Assembly: GCF_032854445.1 (NCBI RefSeq)
Contig: NC_088300.1
Location: forward strand, 19,325,608-19,389,607
Direction of reading: 5' to 3'
DNA length: 64,000 bases
From: Liolophura sinensis
Lineage: Eukaryota; Mollusca; Polyplacophora; Chitonida; Chitonidae
Each line of letters starts with the position of its first letter. Position 1 is the stretch's first letter. A program made the translations under genes and the position numbers. Shown here piece by piece: positions 45,601 to 55,697 of the stretch. The notes below the pieces were generated by a model, which saw only the letters and a list, made by a program, of their open reading frames with translations, was not told the origin of the DNA and searched no databases.

Positions 45601-48600
45601 AATACCTTCCCACATACGGCCTGAGGGGAAGCCAGCAAGAGCTGGCCTTGAACTCACAGTGAACACATTGGACGTGGAATTCTTAGGTCATTTACATGCA
45701 CATGTAGATCCACTGACTTCATAACAATGAAAATCTAAATTCTTGATTTTATGGCTAACAGTATGCAAATTTGTTCAGCTTAATTATTTACAACACTGCC
45801 CACACCCAACAGCGAATTGTGTGCATCCAGACAGCTAATAAAGCTTGCCCAGATTGCTGGTTTGGCTGGCAATATGAAAGTAATATATAATCCAACCTGT
45901 AAATTACGAAATATTCTCAGTCAGACCTCCTATACTAATTTACATTTGTGTGCGGCTGGACATCATGGCTCCATCTCAGCGACACAGCAATCCTCTGGAA
46001 AAGAGATCTTCTTCCAACTATTTACCAAAACTGCGTGAACAAGATGTCTTTGTACGGGTGCAGTGACGTAGGGTGTAACATTGGCAAAGCAAATGGAAAT
46101 GGAATGCGCAGGTAAAAAAAACAAACACAAAAAAAAATGAGAGCTACTGTGAGTAGGTTCACACACCTTTACACATGCATGCTGTCTTTCACTTCTGTTC
46201 ATGGGCGCAGGATGATCCGTTATTGTCTTAAAATAATAATACTCCAAATATGGCCAAATATTGATTGTTGGGACTTCCGTCGTATGCAGGTGTGGATTAC
46301 TTGTATAGCAAAACAACACAACAAAGAACAGTATTGCAGCATATTTATACCGGTGACCTACCAATATAACACATTTAAATTGACTTGCATAGTTCGTTTA
46401 TCATGTGCCTGCTGAAATAAGTAATATGAAAGATTGCTTGTTAGCAAACTCAGTGCATCGAGTCTCTGATTTCCATCCGCACAAGTTATGGAGTTGATGC
46501 ATACACCCTGTAATATAAATATTTTAACAAAACGTGCTGGTTGTGAATAATTTTATTTCGTCTGCATCACCGCCATTTCTTGGTGATTAGGCCTGTCGGG
46601 AAGTGGCCCAAGCGTGATCAGAGCGTGTACAAAGCAGCAACAGATCACAGACAGTGCACAGCCTTGGCGTGTACAGGGTACTGACAAAGCGCGGCCAGAC
46701 CGCGTGAAATAGTGTGTTCGATTTGCTGTTAGGCATGGGCAGTTCTGTACTTACTAAACTTTTCGAAATGTCTTCAAGTGCCCTCCTGTGGTTGCGCACT
46801 TTTCCAAGCATCTGAGTACGGTATGATATTGGAGCTAGCTTAGCTTGTTCTTCCATGTCTTGAAGCTAAGTGACAAATAGAAAAGGAAAAGAATTCAGAA
46901 CATTTGAGCACCAAGCACATTTGTATTAACAGTATTACAGTAGAAATAAACTTATTTGTGGCGATCTCAATAGCTTTACTTCTCCATTAGGTTGAATAAA
47001 ATATCTGCATATACAAAAACATGTAAAACATTTGTGTTTATTCATTTGACTAACACTTAGCATTCATATCCAACCTTCTAACCAAGTTTATTGTAAAAAT
47101 GTAATGTTAATGTTAAAGTTGACAAGCTCAATTCAGTTTAACATGACACTTGGCAATATTTCTTTGGTCCCTCTACAAAACTAAGTAACAGATAAAAAGA
47201 CATATCGCCAGAAAGTGCCGGATTTAAAGAAGTTAACCTGAAAGAGATTCTAAAGTCTTGTAAAATGATCCTAACTAAGCAAACAAGAAATGTACCTGAT
47301 TCAGCATTTCAAATTAAAAGAAATCCTTACAAGAAAGTTGGCCTGTTCCAACGTCCTTTCTGCTTGTCTGATGGCATTTTTCCTCTCTTCTAAAACAGAG
47401 GATTAAAAGGCAACATATAAGGAATGAACTCCCAGACTGATATAACTCAGCAGAGTGAAATAATTTTTCTAACAGCTCTAATGAGTCAGCCATTCACTCC
47501 ATCATGTTTGGTACCATTCAACTTCATGTGTCCACAGACATACCAGATTCTAATGATGTTTTATTCTCCGATCTGCACAGATTCAATATTTTCATCCCAC
47601 TGAACCTCTGCAGAAAGTAGGTTACTGGTTTGATTTAAAACAGCACCCTTTGAAGCTAATATTCGCGCTAAAGAGTGCCCCTTTCGGAAAAATGCCACCC
47701 TGCCCCTTTTTGTTTGAAGCTGAAGGTCTGGATATGTTACACTCTAATGAGGCCACATGTTTGCCCAATCAGCGTTGTCTCCACAGCAAGAGTTATAACC
47801 TGCTCTTTAACATGGAATTTAGTTAAGTTTGACTCCTGAGACCTCGCCATCCCGCTTTGGTTATTTACCACTGGAGCAGAGCTAATGTAATCCATGTATC
47901 TGCATATTGGCCTGCTTCCACTAATCAAAGTTCATTTTTCCTCCCATCTTCATTTTTCCCAATTTCCCAAACACCCAATCAAAATGCAGGAATTTGATTA
48001 AGCAACCCATTATTTTGACAAAATCAAGATCAAAACCTATCCCTATCTTCCACAGAGAGAAAATTTACTGACTTAGTACGGTTCTATAAGCAGAGAGTAC
48101 TGTTGCATGTGAGGTGTGTTATACATCTACAAGTTAATCTAGCAGTCTGAAATGCAGCCAGTGTATTCAAATTCAAAATCACTCTAGATCAACAAGCCTT
48201 ATAAACAGACTAATTTCTGTTATGAGCAAGCCTGTTAGGTTTGGGTTATAGTTTTTAAATGGTTGCCGTTTTAGATGCAGGAAAACTGGCTGAAACAGAA
48301 AATGATCGTTTTATTTTTTTAATCATTGTGTACATGTATTAGGTATATGAATACAATGTGATGCACACTGAAGCCAGCCAGATATTGCCATACATGTAGG
48401 TATGGTCATTTTGTCCATCTGTCTGTGTTGTTAAACTTCCACAGAGTTTGTGAGGTTAAGTTGTCAATGTCAATGGAATACATAACTTGGTGAACTAGCA
48501 AGTGATCTAACAATTCACTAGGTAATGACACACCAGCCATGTATTCACAACACTGCAACCTATTTCAAAATAAGTCCTCCATTGGTCTTGTCTTTTCAGG

Positions 48601-49344
48601 GTTAACAAGTATGCGCCATCCAGGAACTTTTTCAAGACCCCTACCTGTGGTGAAGGCAAAATGGCTGCTGCTTCAGTGGTGATAGTTACAATGCTGGCCT
48701 TTGGCCGAGAAATAGTTGGCCGACAAATTTGACTTCTTCAACTACAGCGGTGACAGTCTCATGATCTTGTGTGCCATTAGGGAATGGAATATACTTGGGA
48801 GTTGACAGGCAAGACCCATAAATGATACCTGTTTTGATACTGCAAACATCATTTAGAAAGGACTTATCAGTCATGGTGTGAATTGGTGCATGGTTTACCA
48901 CTGGTTGCCAGTCCAGCATAAAGAGAGGAGTTGAAATAGCGGCCAAATAAAGAAATGCCGATTTGTAAAACCACTTTTGGACTGCAGTCATTGTTTAGAA
49001 AGGACTTATCAGACTTGGCGTGAATCGATGTATGGTTTACCACTGGTTACCCGTGTGGCTACGATATTCCACCAGCCCAATATAAAAGGAGGATTTGAAG
49101 CAGCCACCTGGGGCTGATGGCCGGCCGGTTGGAGCGATACGAGGACCTCTGTGGTATGTGTTGATGTTCTCCTCCAGTTCATTAGTTACTTAGTTCGGCA
49201 TCTGTGATATTTTACAGATAAGCACAGCAGAACTTTGAACTTACCACCAGAATAATTTGGTATTCGCAGGTCTACTTTGTTCCTTAATTCGTCTAAAAGG
49301 CTAGTTAAATCGTCTGCCAACGTCTCAAACCTTTCGGACGACAT
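42651..49344 (-). CDS. VTI1B: VTI1B, Qb-SNARE of the late endosome/lysosome
   Basis: Exons (high to low): 49344-49245, 47389-47331, 46865-46755, 45141-45085, 44291-44118, 43341-43280, 42741-42651; all junctions are in phase, giving 217 residues (human 232). The N-terminal half matches the Vti1 helical bundle (EERKNAIRQAERTLEQANFL, PISYRTQMLGKVRNHRRAL). The Qb-SNARE motif covers about 120-187 (LMQGTESLNRTSESIARSHR, ETDQIGVEIIEELGQQRESL); Gln157 is the probable zero-layer glutamine. A C-terminal anchor at about 194-213 (MILIMIILVQLGCLGGVIYW) is followed by only four residues, the usual tail-anchored layout. VTI1B pairs with syntaxin 7, syntaxin 8 and VAMP8 in late-endosome fusion. Compared with human, the linker before the SNARE motif is shorter. 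SINE copies sit in introns 3 and 4. Confidence 0.96.
43862..44013 (+). mobile_element. MITE-like element, copy E (internally shortened)
   Basis: Left end TACACTAATCCTGCAACC, right end GATGAAGAATTACAGTA, interior CAGTTTCAGGGCATCACAAA and AGAATATGCTTAAATAAAC. At 152 bp it lacks part of the left interior seen in copies C and D. It lies in VTI1B intron 5. Confidence 0.7.
44900..45040 (-). mobile_element. SINE, short form, with 14-bp target duplication
   Basis: Runs from TTATTTATTTGATTGG to CCAGACCTTCCCA with no tRNA-like head. The flanks AACTGGGATTTTAA at 44886-44899 and 45041-45054 are identical, so this 141-bp unit is the whole insertion. It lies in VTI1B intron 4, 44 bp from exon 4. Confidence 0.92.
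45326..45422 (-). repeat. Interspersed repeat family R2, copy 4
   Basis: Reverse orientation: GAGGTGAATAAATGTCAC, GGCGCTGAAATTTACA and CCCAGTAGGATATTACC match copy 5 at 57761. It lies in VTI1B intron 3. Confidence 0.6.
45469..45673 (-). mobile_element. SINE, truncated within the tRNA-like head
   Basis: Contains the tail, the full body (GGTGTTTTACGCAGTACTC) and part of the B-box region (CTTGAACTCACAGTG). GTGGAATT at 45461-45468 and 45674-45681 is a likely 8-bp target-site duplication. VTI1B intron 3. Confidence 0.8.
48520..49112. repeat. Interspersed repeat family R3 with an internal duplication
   Basis: Shares blocks with 54525-54890: ACACCAGC...TATTCACAA, GGACTTATCAG..TTGGCGTGAA, GGTTTACCACTGGTT, GAGAGGAGTTGAAAT and GCCACCTGGGG. 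Within this copy the block from TTTAGAAAGGACTTATCAG occurs twice, near 48853 and 48995. Class unknown; it has no long ORF. VTI1B intron 1. Confidence 0.6.
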
Positions 49345-49365
49345 TTTGTTTTGTGACAAGTGAAT

Positions 49366-49375
49366 GTCACATGAC
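49366..49375. promoter_or_regulatory. M-box/E-box-like site near the VTI1B start
   Basis: GTCACATGAC lies 22 bp upstream of the VTI1B ATG. It contains TCACATGA, the M-box bound by MITF/TFE factors, and differs by one base from the lysosomal CLEAR consensus GTCACGTGAC. Function is inferred only from the motif and from the gene's lysosomal role. Confidence 0.4.
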
Positions 49376-49471
49376 CATCAAAAAAACACAAAAGAACTCT
49401 TTCAAGGGAGATAACGCGCGCGTATATGCTCTCGTCCGATATCAATCCGAGCATTAGTTTTCATATACCAT

Positions 49472-49506
49472 CATGAAACAAACAAACAAACAAACAAACA
49501 AAAAAA
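49472..49506. repeat. (CAAA)n microsatellite
   Basis: Seven consecutive CAAA-type units followed by an A run. Confidence 0.9.
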
Positions 49507-50255
49507 GGGTTAGACTGTTTTAATTACCTGTGTGAAGTCTGTACTGACCGAGATGAAAGTCATGAATATTGGCCGAGTTGAAAATTGAGGTCACAAAATG
49601 CAGAGGTGAAGTTGCTTAGAAGGTACATGTGGTAGGAAGTCAAAAATAAGGAATACTCGATCATAACAAACACAGTCAATTTAAAGATAGTTAATCGAGT
49701 ATCAATGCACCTGACCTCATTTTGGCTGCTTTCAGGTCAACTTGAAAGTATTGACCATAATTGGCCTTGGGCTAACATAATTAGGCCGATATATCCAGGC
49801 AAAACGAAATCACCTGATCAATAACACAATATTGTTAAAATTGCTTCCCAGGCTACTGGTTTCTGTCAGAGAAAGAATTCTCACGAGTCTAATTCTTATA
49901 ATGAATGGAGGAGTTGAATGTACATATGCGAACCACTAAGCTGATTAAGTCATTCAACATCTTACTTGACCAGAAGACAAAGCTGTGGCTGTTTAACCTG
50001 GATTTGAAGGGGTGTCCTTACTAATTCAGCACTCCCAAAAAAACATTGCAACACTTTATGTTGCTCAGCAGACATTCCCTTGACTTGTACTTTATGTGAT
50101 AACAAAGCATATTATTTCAACCATATTGTGGCACACAGACCAATGACGTTCAACAAAATGCCACCTTGTCCACATTGTAAAGGAGATACCTAATAATTAA
50201 TGAACCAGTAGTAATGGTAGACGAATATTTTGTACTGTCTCTACATTTGATATAT
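49507..50255. other. Intergenic, no gene seen
   Basis: Lies between the VTI1B 5' end and a SINE. No exon or conserved motif is recognised. Confidence 0.45.
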
Positions 50256-50489
50256 TTTTTGTGATTGGAGTTTTACAAGAATATTTCACTTATACGACAA
50301 CGGCCACATTATGGTGGGAGGAAACACGACAGAGCCCAGGTGACACCCACAACCATCAACATGTTGCTGGTGTACAAATGGAGAGGAAGCCAGCATGAGC
50401 TAGACTTGAACTCACAGTGAACGCATTAATGAGAGGCTCTGAATCATTGTGCTGTGCTGGCCTGCTAACCAGTACCCCACGGAGGCTCC
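50256..50489 (-). mobile_element. SINE, near full length, diverged
   Basis: Body ACAAGAATATTTCACTTATA, then GGCCACATTATGGTGGGAGG, then a tRNA-like head ending CCCCACGGAGGCTCC. It has lost about 10 bp near the tail (the GCCGTACTC part) and some body sequence. Confidence 0.8.
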
Positions 50490-50510
50490 ACACCATAACT
50501 ACATGTAACA

Positions 50511-50548
50511 GGTTTATGGTTACGGTTTATGGTTTATGGTTTATGGTC
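50511..50548. repeat. (GTTTATG)n short tandem repeat
   Basis: Five heptamer units, one with a base change (GTTACGG). The animal telomere repeat is TTAGGG, so this is not telomeric. Confidence 0.85.
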
Positions 50549-51257
50549 AGCTTAAGACTGACTGCAATGAGAAATGAAGTATATTCTCTTACTGGTCATT
50601 CTGATATCTGACACAAAGAGAGAAATCCACTTGTATTAATGCAATGACTTGGTTGAAACGACCTCCAGCATGCAAGTCATCCTAACTGTTCGGCCTGTGC
50701 AAAGGCTCACAACTTCATTACAGAAATGACAGCGCCAGCATAAAAACTTCACCAGTGAAAAATTGGATTGGTATAATACAGATTCTAATCCACTTGGAGT
50801 CAAGCCAGCCAGATCAGACTGAAAGTTAAGACAACTCATCACTTAAACTATATGTCAAGCGTGTGGACCACTCAGAACAGGGGTTTCCCACAAAAATAGG
50901 AGGGAGGACAGACTGACTTTAAGTGAACATGCCTTGTCTCTCTGATGATCAGACATGACATAAATGTTAATCAGGTTAATGAACATCATATCAAGAAAGA
51001 GCAATTTCAAGTGAAGCCCTTATTGGCCTTTGGATGACCAACACTTCAGTGCAGAAACTATAATGCATTTAAGAACAAACACCCACAAAATATTTTTCTT
51101 TCATGGATATTGTTTAATTCTAGTTGAAAATTAGCACATAGAACACTCCAGACAGAATAAATCTGTCTGAAAAAGAAAAGATATATAATGTCACTGGCAG
51201 GTTCAACTCGCACACATCTGCTTTAACATCTGGATGACAATACTAGAGACAGAGACG
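50549..51257. other. 3' side of the small membrane-protein gene
   Basis: Probably its 3' UTR plus intergenic DNA. ATTAAA on the minus strand near 51113-51118 is a possible poly(A) signal about 140 bp past the stop codon. Confidence 0.4.
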
Positions 51258-53020
51258 TCAATGGTGGCCAGCGGAAGGAGGGTCAAAATGGGTGTCTGAA
51301 AGAAGCACAAATGTACATCAAATAACTCTGGTGAACTCATACACTCATAATAAGGTTATTATTCAACTGAATATCTTATCTAAAGAAATTACAAAACAAC
51401 AATTTTTATCTAGTTGAATATGCATTTAATGCCATAGTAAAAAATATCATTACATACTATACTATATCAATATTTATACTACTACACATAATGCAGCTTT
51501 TTTGGTATTTAAAAGAATACAACACATTTGTACAACCTATACCTTAAATGAAAGAGCTATACCTAAGGTTAAATAAACCATTTCAATTTTCTGCCAGCAG
51601 TGCTTCTTAATTGAATATTTAACAGATAAACATTAAAAGTTTCCTTTAGGCCGCCATTTTAACAGATTACATACGTCGTTGTGCTTAGCTATGCCCAGCT
51701 GCTATTCAGGTCATGGCTTTACAGACACATTTTGGCAGCCTACAGCGATGCATGTGGGCATGATGTAGCTCTCTAGTACATACCAAACTCTTCCTTTTTA
51801 GAACTGGCTTTCACAGACCTTAAAATCCACGGTTACATATACATTTATACCTATATATTTAGCTGAGACTAGAAATGCACATTAATCATGTGGTAGGAGT
51901 AAAACCTAAAGCACAGTGACATCGCAATGAATATTCACGAGGAGGAAAGGTGACCTTTCATTGGACAAGCCTAAAACATGCAGGGACTTTCAATGTTCCA
52001 ACACTGAAAACACGTTTTCTTTCCTTCCAAAACAAAAAGGAAAAAAAAATACAATTCCATACAACTTGTATACCTCTTTCATTTAAGGTGTAGGTTGCAT
52101 AAATGTAATCTTTTCTTTTAAGTATTCGTAGTGTTGTGCACAAGCTGTTTATGGTAATTTTAACCTTAGAAGACAAATTCTAACCTTGATGGGGATTACC
52201 AGATGGTATAACACCGACAGAGGTGACAAGCTTAAGATGTTAGAACATAAAAAAATACTCACGATCTCGCTTCTTTCTGATCTCAGCCCATTGCTGTTTG
52301 TTTGCTGGTGAGTTGACTGGAACAGATAGAAAGAAAAATTGAATATAACACTCGCTATACAAAACACATGACGATGTATATAATGATAGCTACATGTACA
52401 TGTTTACTCTATTATAAACACTGATAATCTGTCTATTAAATGTTTTTCCATTTCATGACGCAAACTGATACTTGCAAGCTGCCCACCCAAATATTGACCA
52501 AAAATGTCCTTTTCAAGACAACATTACACCAGATTTAGCCTTCTTAACCATCTAAATTGCCACTAGGAATCAAATAAGACTACTTGTCCAGCAAGACATA
52601 GATTAGAGCCCACACTTTACATCTTTATTTCTATATAAGTGTAAATACTTTGGAGCAACAAAGAATATGTACAGTCATTCATGATTTAAAGCTGTTTGGC
52701 TTACGCCTTTGCTTAAAGAGAAACTCACAAATTGTGACCGCATGCAATTTCATAATACTGAAGGCACTGAAGTCTTTTATTACACATAGCTCTCACAAAT
52801 AAATGTGCATCATTTTATTACATAAAGTGACTTGTTACATTTCAAATCTGACCGCAAACTCACCTCCTCTGTGTATTTTATAGAAGATTGGAAATGTGAG
52901 AACTAAACTCAATCCCAGAAAGCGTACAAAGCGGCTGTTATTCCAAAACCACTTGTAAGGAAATCTTGCCAGTTTTGCTGACAGCGAGTATGGATACCGC
53001 ATAGGCACCCCGGTTGGCAT
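51258..53020 (-). CDS. Small single-pass membrane protein, 82 residues, unidentified
   Basis: Three coding exons, 53020-52864, 52316-52263 and 51295-51258, joined with phases 1 and 1 at consensus sites. The protein starts MPTGVPMRYPYSLSAKLARF, has aromatic and basic residues (PYKWFWNNSRFVRF), one hydrophobic segment at about 33-50 (FLGLSLVLTFPIFYKI), then a polar tail (NSPANKQQWAEIRKKRD) ending FDPPSAGHH. Small size, a basic N-terminal side and a single membrane span suggest a mitochondrial inner-membrane subunit or assembly factor, but I do not recognise the family and this is inference. An AG acceptor just before the ATG (53029) shows that the 5' UTR continues in an upstream exon, probably near 55192. 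It is divergent from the LRR gene at 55669. Confidence 0.75.
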
Positions 53021-53040
53021 CTTGCTGTCTGTGAGCACAA

Positions 53041-53865
53041 AATTGAAAGGAAAAGCTATTATTACCACTGCTAAGGAAACAATAGATTAAACAGCACCTG
53101 GCTACAGTTAAACTTTCAAGAGAAAAGAGAGTTGATATCAAAACTATAAAAAAAAAATGGTGCTACTTATCAAACACACATATATTTCAAGTACACACTC
53201 ATAAATAAGTATTGAAGCCACGATGACTCAATTTTTCAACGCTTAATAATACATGACAATATTTAATATTTCATCTCTGTCATCTTTTCTGTCATCACTG
53301 GAAGAATTTATTTACATTTTGTACAAAGCCACAAAAAAATAAGTCAAGGGTATTTTATGGAACCCAACTTTTTGGTTTATTTAACACTATTTATTCAGAG
53401 AAGATACAAGCAACCTTTCTCAAGTACATGTATGAGCTTAAAAATGTCAGCCCAAATTTTCTGACTAGAAGTTGCAGCAGATATACATGATAATCATTTT
53501 AAATGAAAGGACCCTTGACTAGAACTGCATGACATCATAAAAGCTTATGATCCAATTCCTAGTCAGAAAATTCAGACTATGTATAAAAAAAATGCTAGCA
53601 TCTGAACTCAGATGCTGCACTAAATAAACCAAGAAGATGCAATCCATGACACCCTTGACTCATCACTAACCCAATACCACTTAAAAGCACAATAGTATGT
53701 ACACTGCTAGAGAAGCGAAGTCTTGACCCTATTATATTGTGGTTTCATATTTATAGTCCTAGGGCCAGTCCTGCATGAAGGCACCTTCACTCTGTTATTA
53801 TTTTGAAGTCATTACAGTACAGTGACACATCCTTATATTTATTTATTTGAGTAGTTCCAGAGTTA
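53041..53865. other. 5' UTR intron of the small membrane-protein gene
   Basis: AT-rich, no exon or repeat recognised. Confidence 0.45.
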
Positions 53866-54015
53866 TGTCACCTCCCACCTCAGCTGCTTATAGTGCGTCT
53901 CCTGTGACAGGAGTATATAAGCTGTGTACGAGCAGGCTGCTGATGAATAAAGGTGAGGCTGCCCTGTAGCGTGCATATTTGTAGATCGACAGCTTGGGAT
54001 TTTATCTTTCTGGCA
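53866..54015 (+). mobile_element. LTR-like fossil fragment (tentative)
   Basis: A compact unit starting TGTCACC and ending GGCA, with TATATAA at 53914 and AATAAA about 30 bp later, the order found in short LTRs of Ty3/gypsy-type elements. No internal coding region adjoins it, so it would be a solo LTR. No flanking duplication is obvious and the family is unknown. It may instead be a chance arrangement. Confidence 0.25.
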
Positions 54016-54337
54016 GTCTAGGACCATAAGCATTGTAAAAGAGTAACTGGACAGGTTGGAGAGGTTAGTAATTGACTGTTTTCCAAAATTTTATGATGCT
54101 TCCTCCAGGTGACCATCATCCACTTATAAAAAAATAAAAATGGTCATCCAGGGCTAGGTCAGAGCAAAGGTGCCATCATGCAGGACTGCCTAGGACGCTA
54201 GCCCCAGGTGACCATTTCAACTCATCTCTTTCTACTGGGCTAGCGGAGTATCATAGCCACAGCAGCAGCCAATGGTAACCCATACACCTTTTCACGCCAT
54301 ATCCAATAAGTACTTTCTGAACACCGTAAGTGGACAG

Positions 54338-54452
54338 TTGTGGGTTTCCCCCGGGCTCTGCCTGGTTTCCTCCCACCATAATGCTGGCTGCCGTCGTATA
54401 AGTGAAATATTCTTGAGTACAGCGTAAAACACCAGTCAAATAAATAAACATA
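54338..54452 (+). mobile_element. SINE, 5'-truncated
   Basis: Plus orientation. It begins within the body (GTGGGTTTCCCCCGGGCTC), contains AAGTGAAATATTCTTGAG and ends CAGTCAAATAAATAAAC. It lies in the 5' UTR intron of the small membrane-protein gene. Confidence 0.85.
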
Positions 54453-54524
54453 TAAATCCTCTCTGAATGATGGCTGCAGTCCAAAACAGGTGTCAACACT
54501 GGCTATTACCTCTTGTCAGCACGT

Positions 54525-54890
54525 GCAACACCTGAAGAATATTCCATTTGGTAATGGCACACCAGCTCAATATTCACAATGCAGCAAATCATTTCAAAGC
54601 AGGCGGCCATTAGGCTCGTCTTCTCAAGTTTAACATGCATGTGCCATCAAGGGACAGTAACTTTTTCAGGAGCTTTTTCCTTACCAAGCTGAATACATGT
54701 AGGATGTTGCGTGTGCGGGGGAGCTGAAAGGCCAGAACCACAGTTAAAATCTGTTTTTGGACTGCTGAGACTTATCGGACTCGGCGTGAAACGGTGTACA
54801 GTTTATCCTAGTCTTCCGCTGTCGCTATGATACTTCGCCCGCTCATTTTTAAGAGAGGAGTTGAAATACATGTAGCCACCTGGGGGCGAT
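54525..54890. repeat. Interspersed repeat family R3, second copy
   Basis: Aligns by eye with 48520-49112, including GGCACACCAGC, GACTTATCGGACTCGGCGTG, GAGAGGAGTTGAAATAC and GCCACCTGGGGGCGATTG. This copy is not internally duplicated. Confidence 0.6.
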
Positions 54891-55191
54891 TGAAAGATGC
54901 TTTTCACAATGAACAGCTGAATAAGTGGATCAACGGCAAAAAGACAAATACAAGCCATGAAGTCCATGTTGAAAACTATGAATAACGCCAAAGCCGGCAA
55001 AACTTTATGCAGTCAAGGCTAAATTTTCATGTTAGTCACGATAACTGGGTCCTCTATGTTTGCTTCAATATTAAGTGTTCGAAACTAACGCTTCACCCCA
55101 ATTACTAGCTTTGAATCGCGTTGCCAACAAACAATAAATATGTCAAGATAGGTCCTTACAAATTCACTAGTCACATTTAGAAAACGTTTAC

Positions 55192-55260
55192 CTTCGAAAC
55201 TTAATCAGAACAGAGGCAATCGAACGCACACGTCCCCGGTGTCAAGAGGCTAATGTACAA
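55192..55260 (-). promoter_or_regulatory. Probable 5' UTR exon of the small membrane-protein gene
   Basis: GTTTCGAAG|GTAAAC on the minus strand is a good splice donor at 55191, matching the acceptor at 53029. The right limit, the transcription start, is a guess. Confidence 0.45.
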
Positions 55261-55668
55261 ATGGCCGCAAGGTGACCCGGATTGCAAGGGAAGATAACTG
55301 CAGAAAGCAATGTAAAACGCCTTTTTAAAAATAGGTGATAATTCAGAACTGGGCACATGGAGGAACATTTTTAGCAAAAGTTCTACACATATTGTGAAAT
55401 TCTACGTGTCAGTTGCTTACACACAAGTCTTTATCAGTGAACAAAGACAAAATAAAAGTTAATTTTAGAGGTAGAGTTGTCGCCCGTCGTAGTGGTGCAA
55501 GTTTAACATGCCAATAGAGAGCGCTGTAAGTTGACAGGCAGATCGTGTCCGGATGAACATGGTCGGCACGCAGAAGAACACAGATTGGTGCTGACTTGGA
55601 TTACTTTCCCGTCTATCTGACGTCGGGAATCTGTAGCCATTAGAAGCTTTGAGGAATGGGCTTCTACT
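55261..55668. promoter_or_regulatory. Probable bidirectional promoter
   Basis: Separates the minus-strand 5' UTR exon from the plus-strand LRR gene. CpG content is higher than in the flanks, for example near 55540-55570 and 55615-55630. No TATA box stands out. Confidence 0.45.
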
Positions 55669-55697
55669 ATGGCTGCAGAAATATTCTATGGCTTTGA
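55656..55697 (+). promoter_or_regulatory. Upstream ORF overlapping the LRR gene start
   Basis: ATG at 55656 starts a 13-residue frame (MGFYYGCRNILWL) ending in TGA after the LRR start codon at 55669, in another frame. Confidence 0.45.

Noticed and set aside
50511-50548. Telomere-like repeat
   Set aside because: The heptamer GTTTATG does not match TTAGGG and has only five units.
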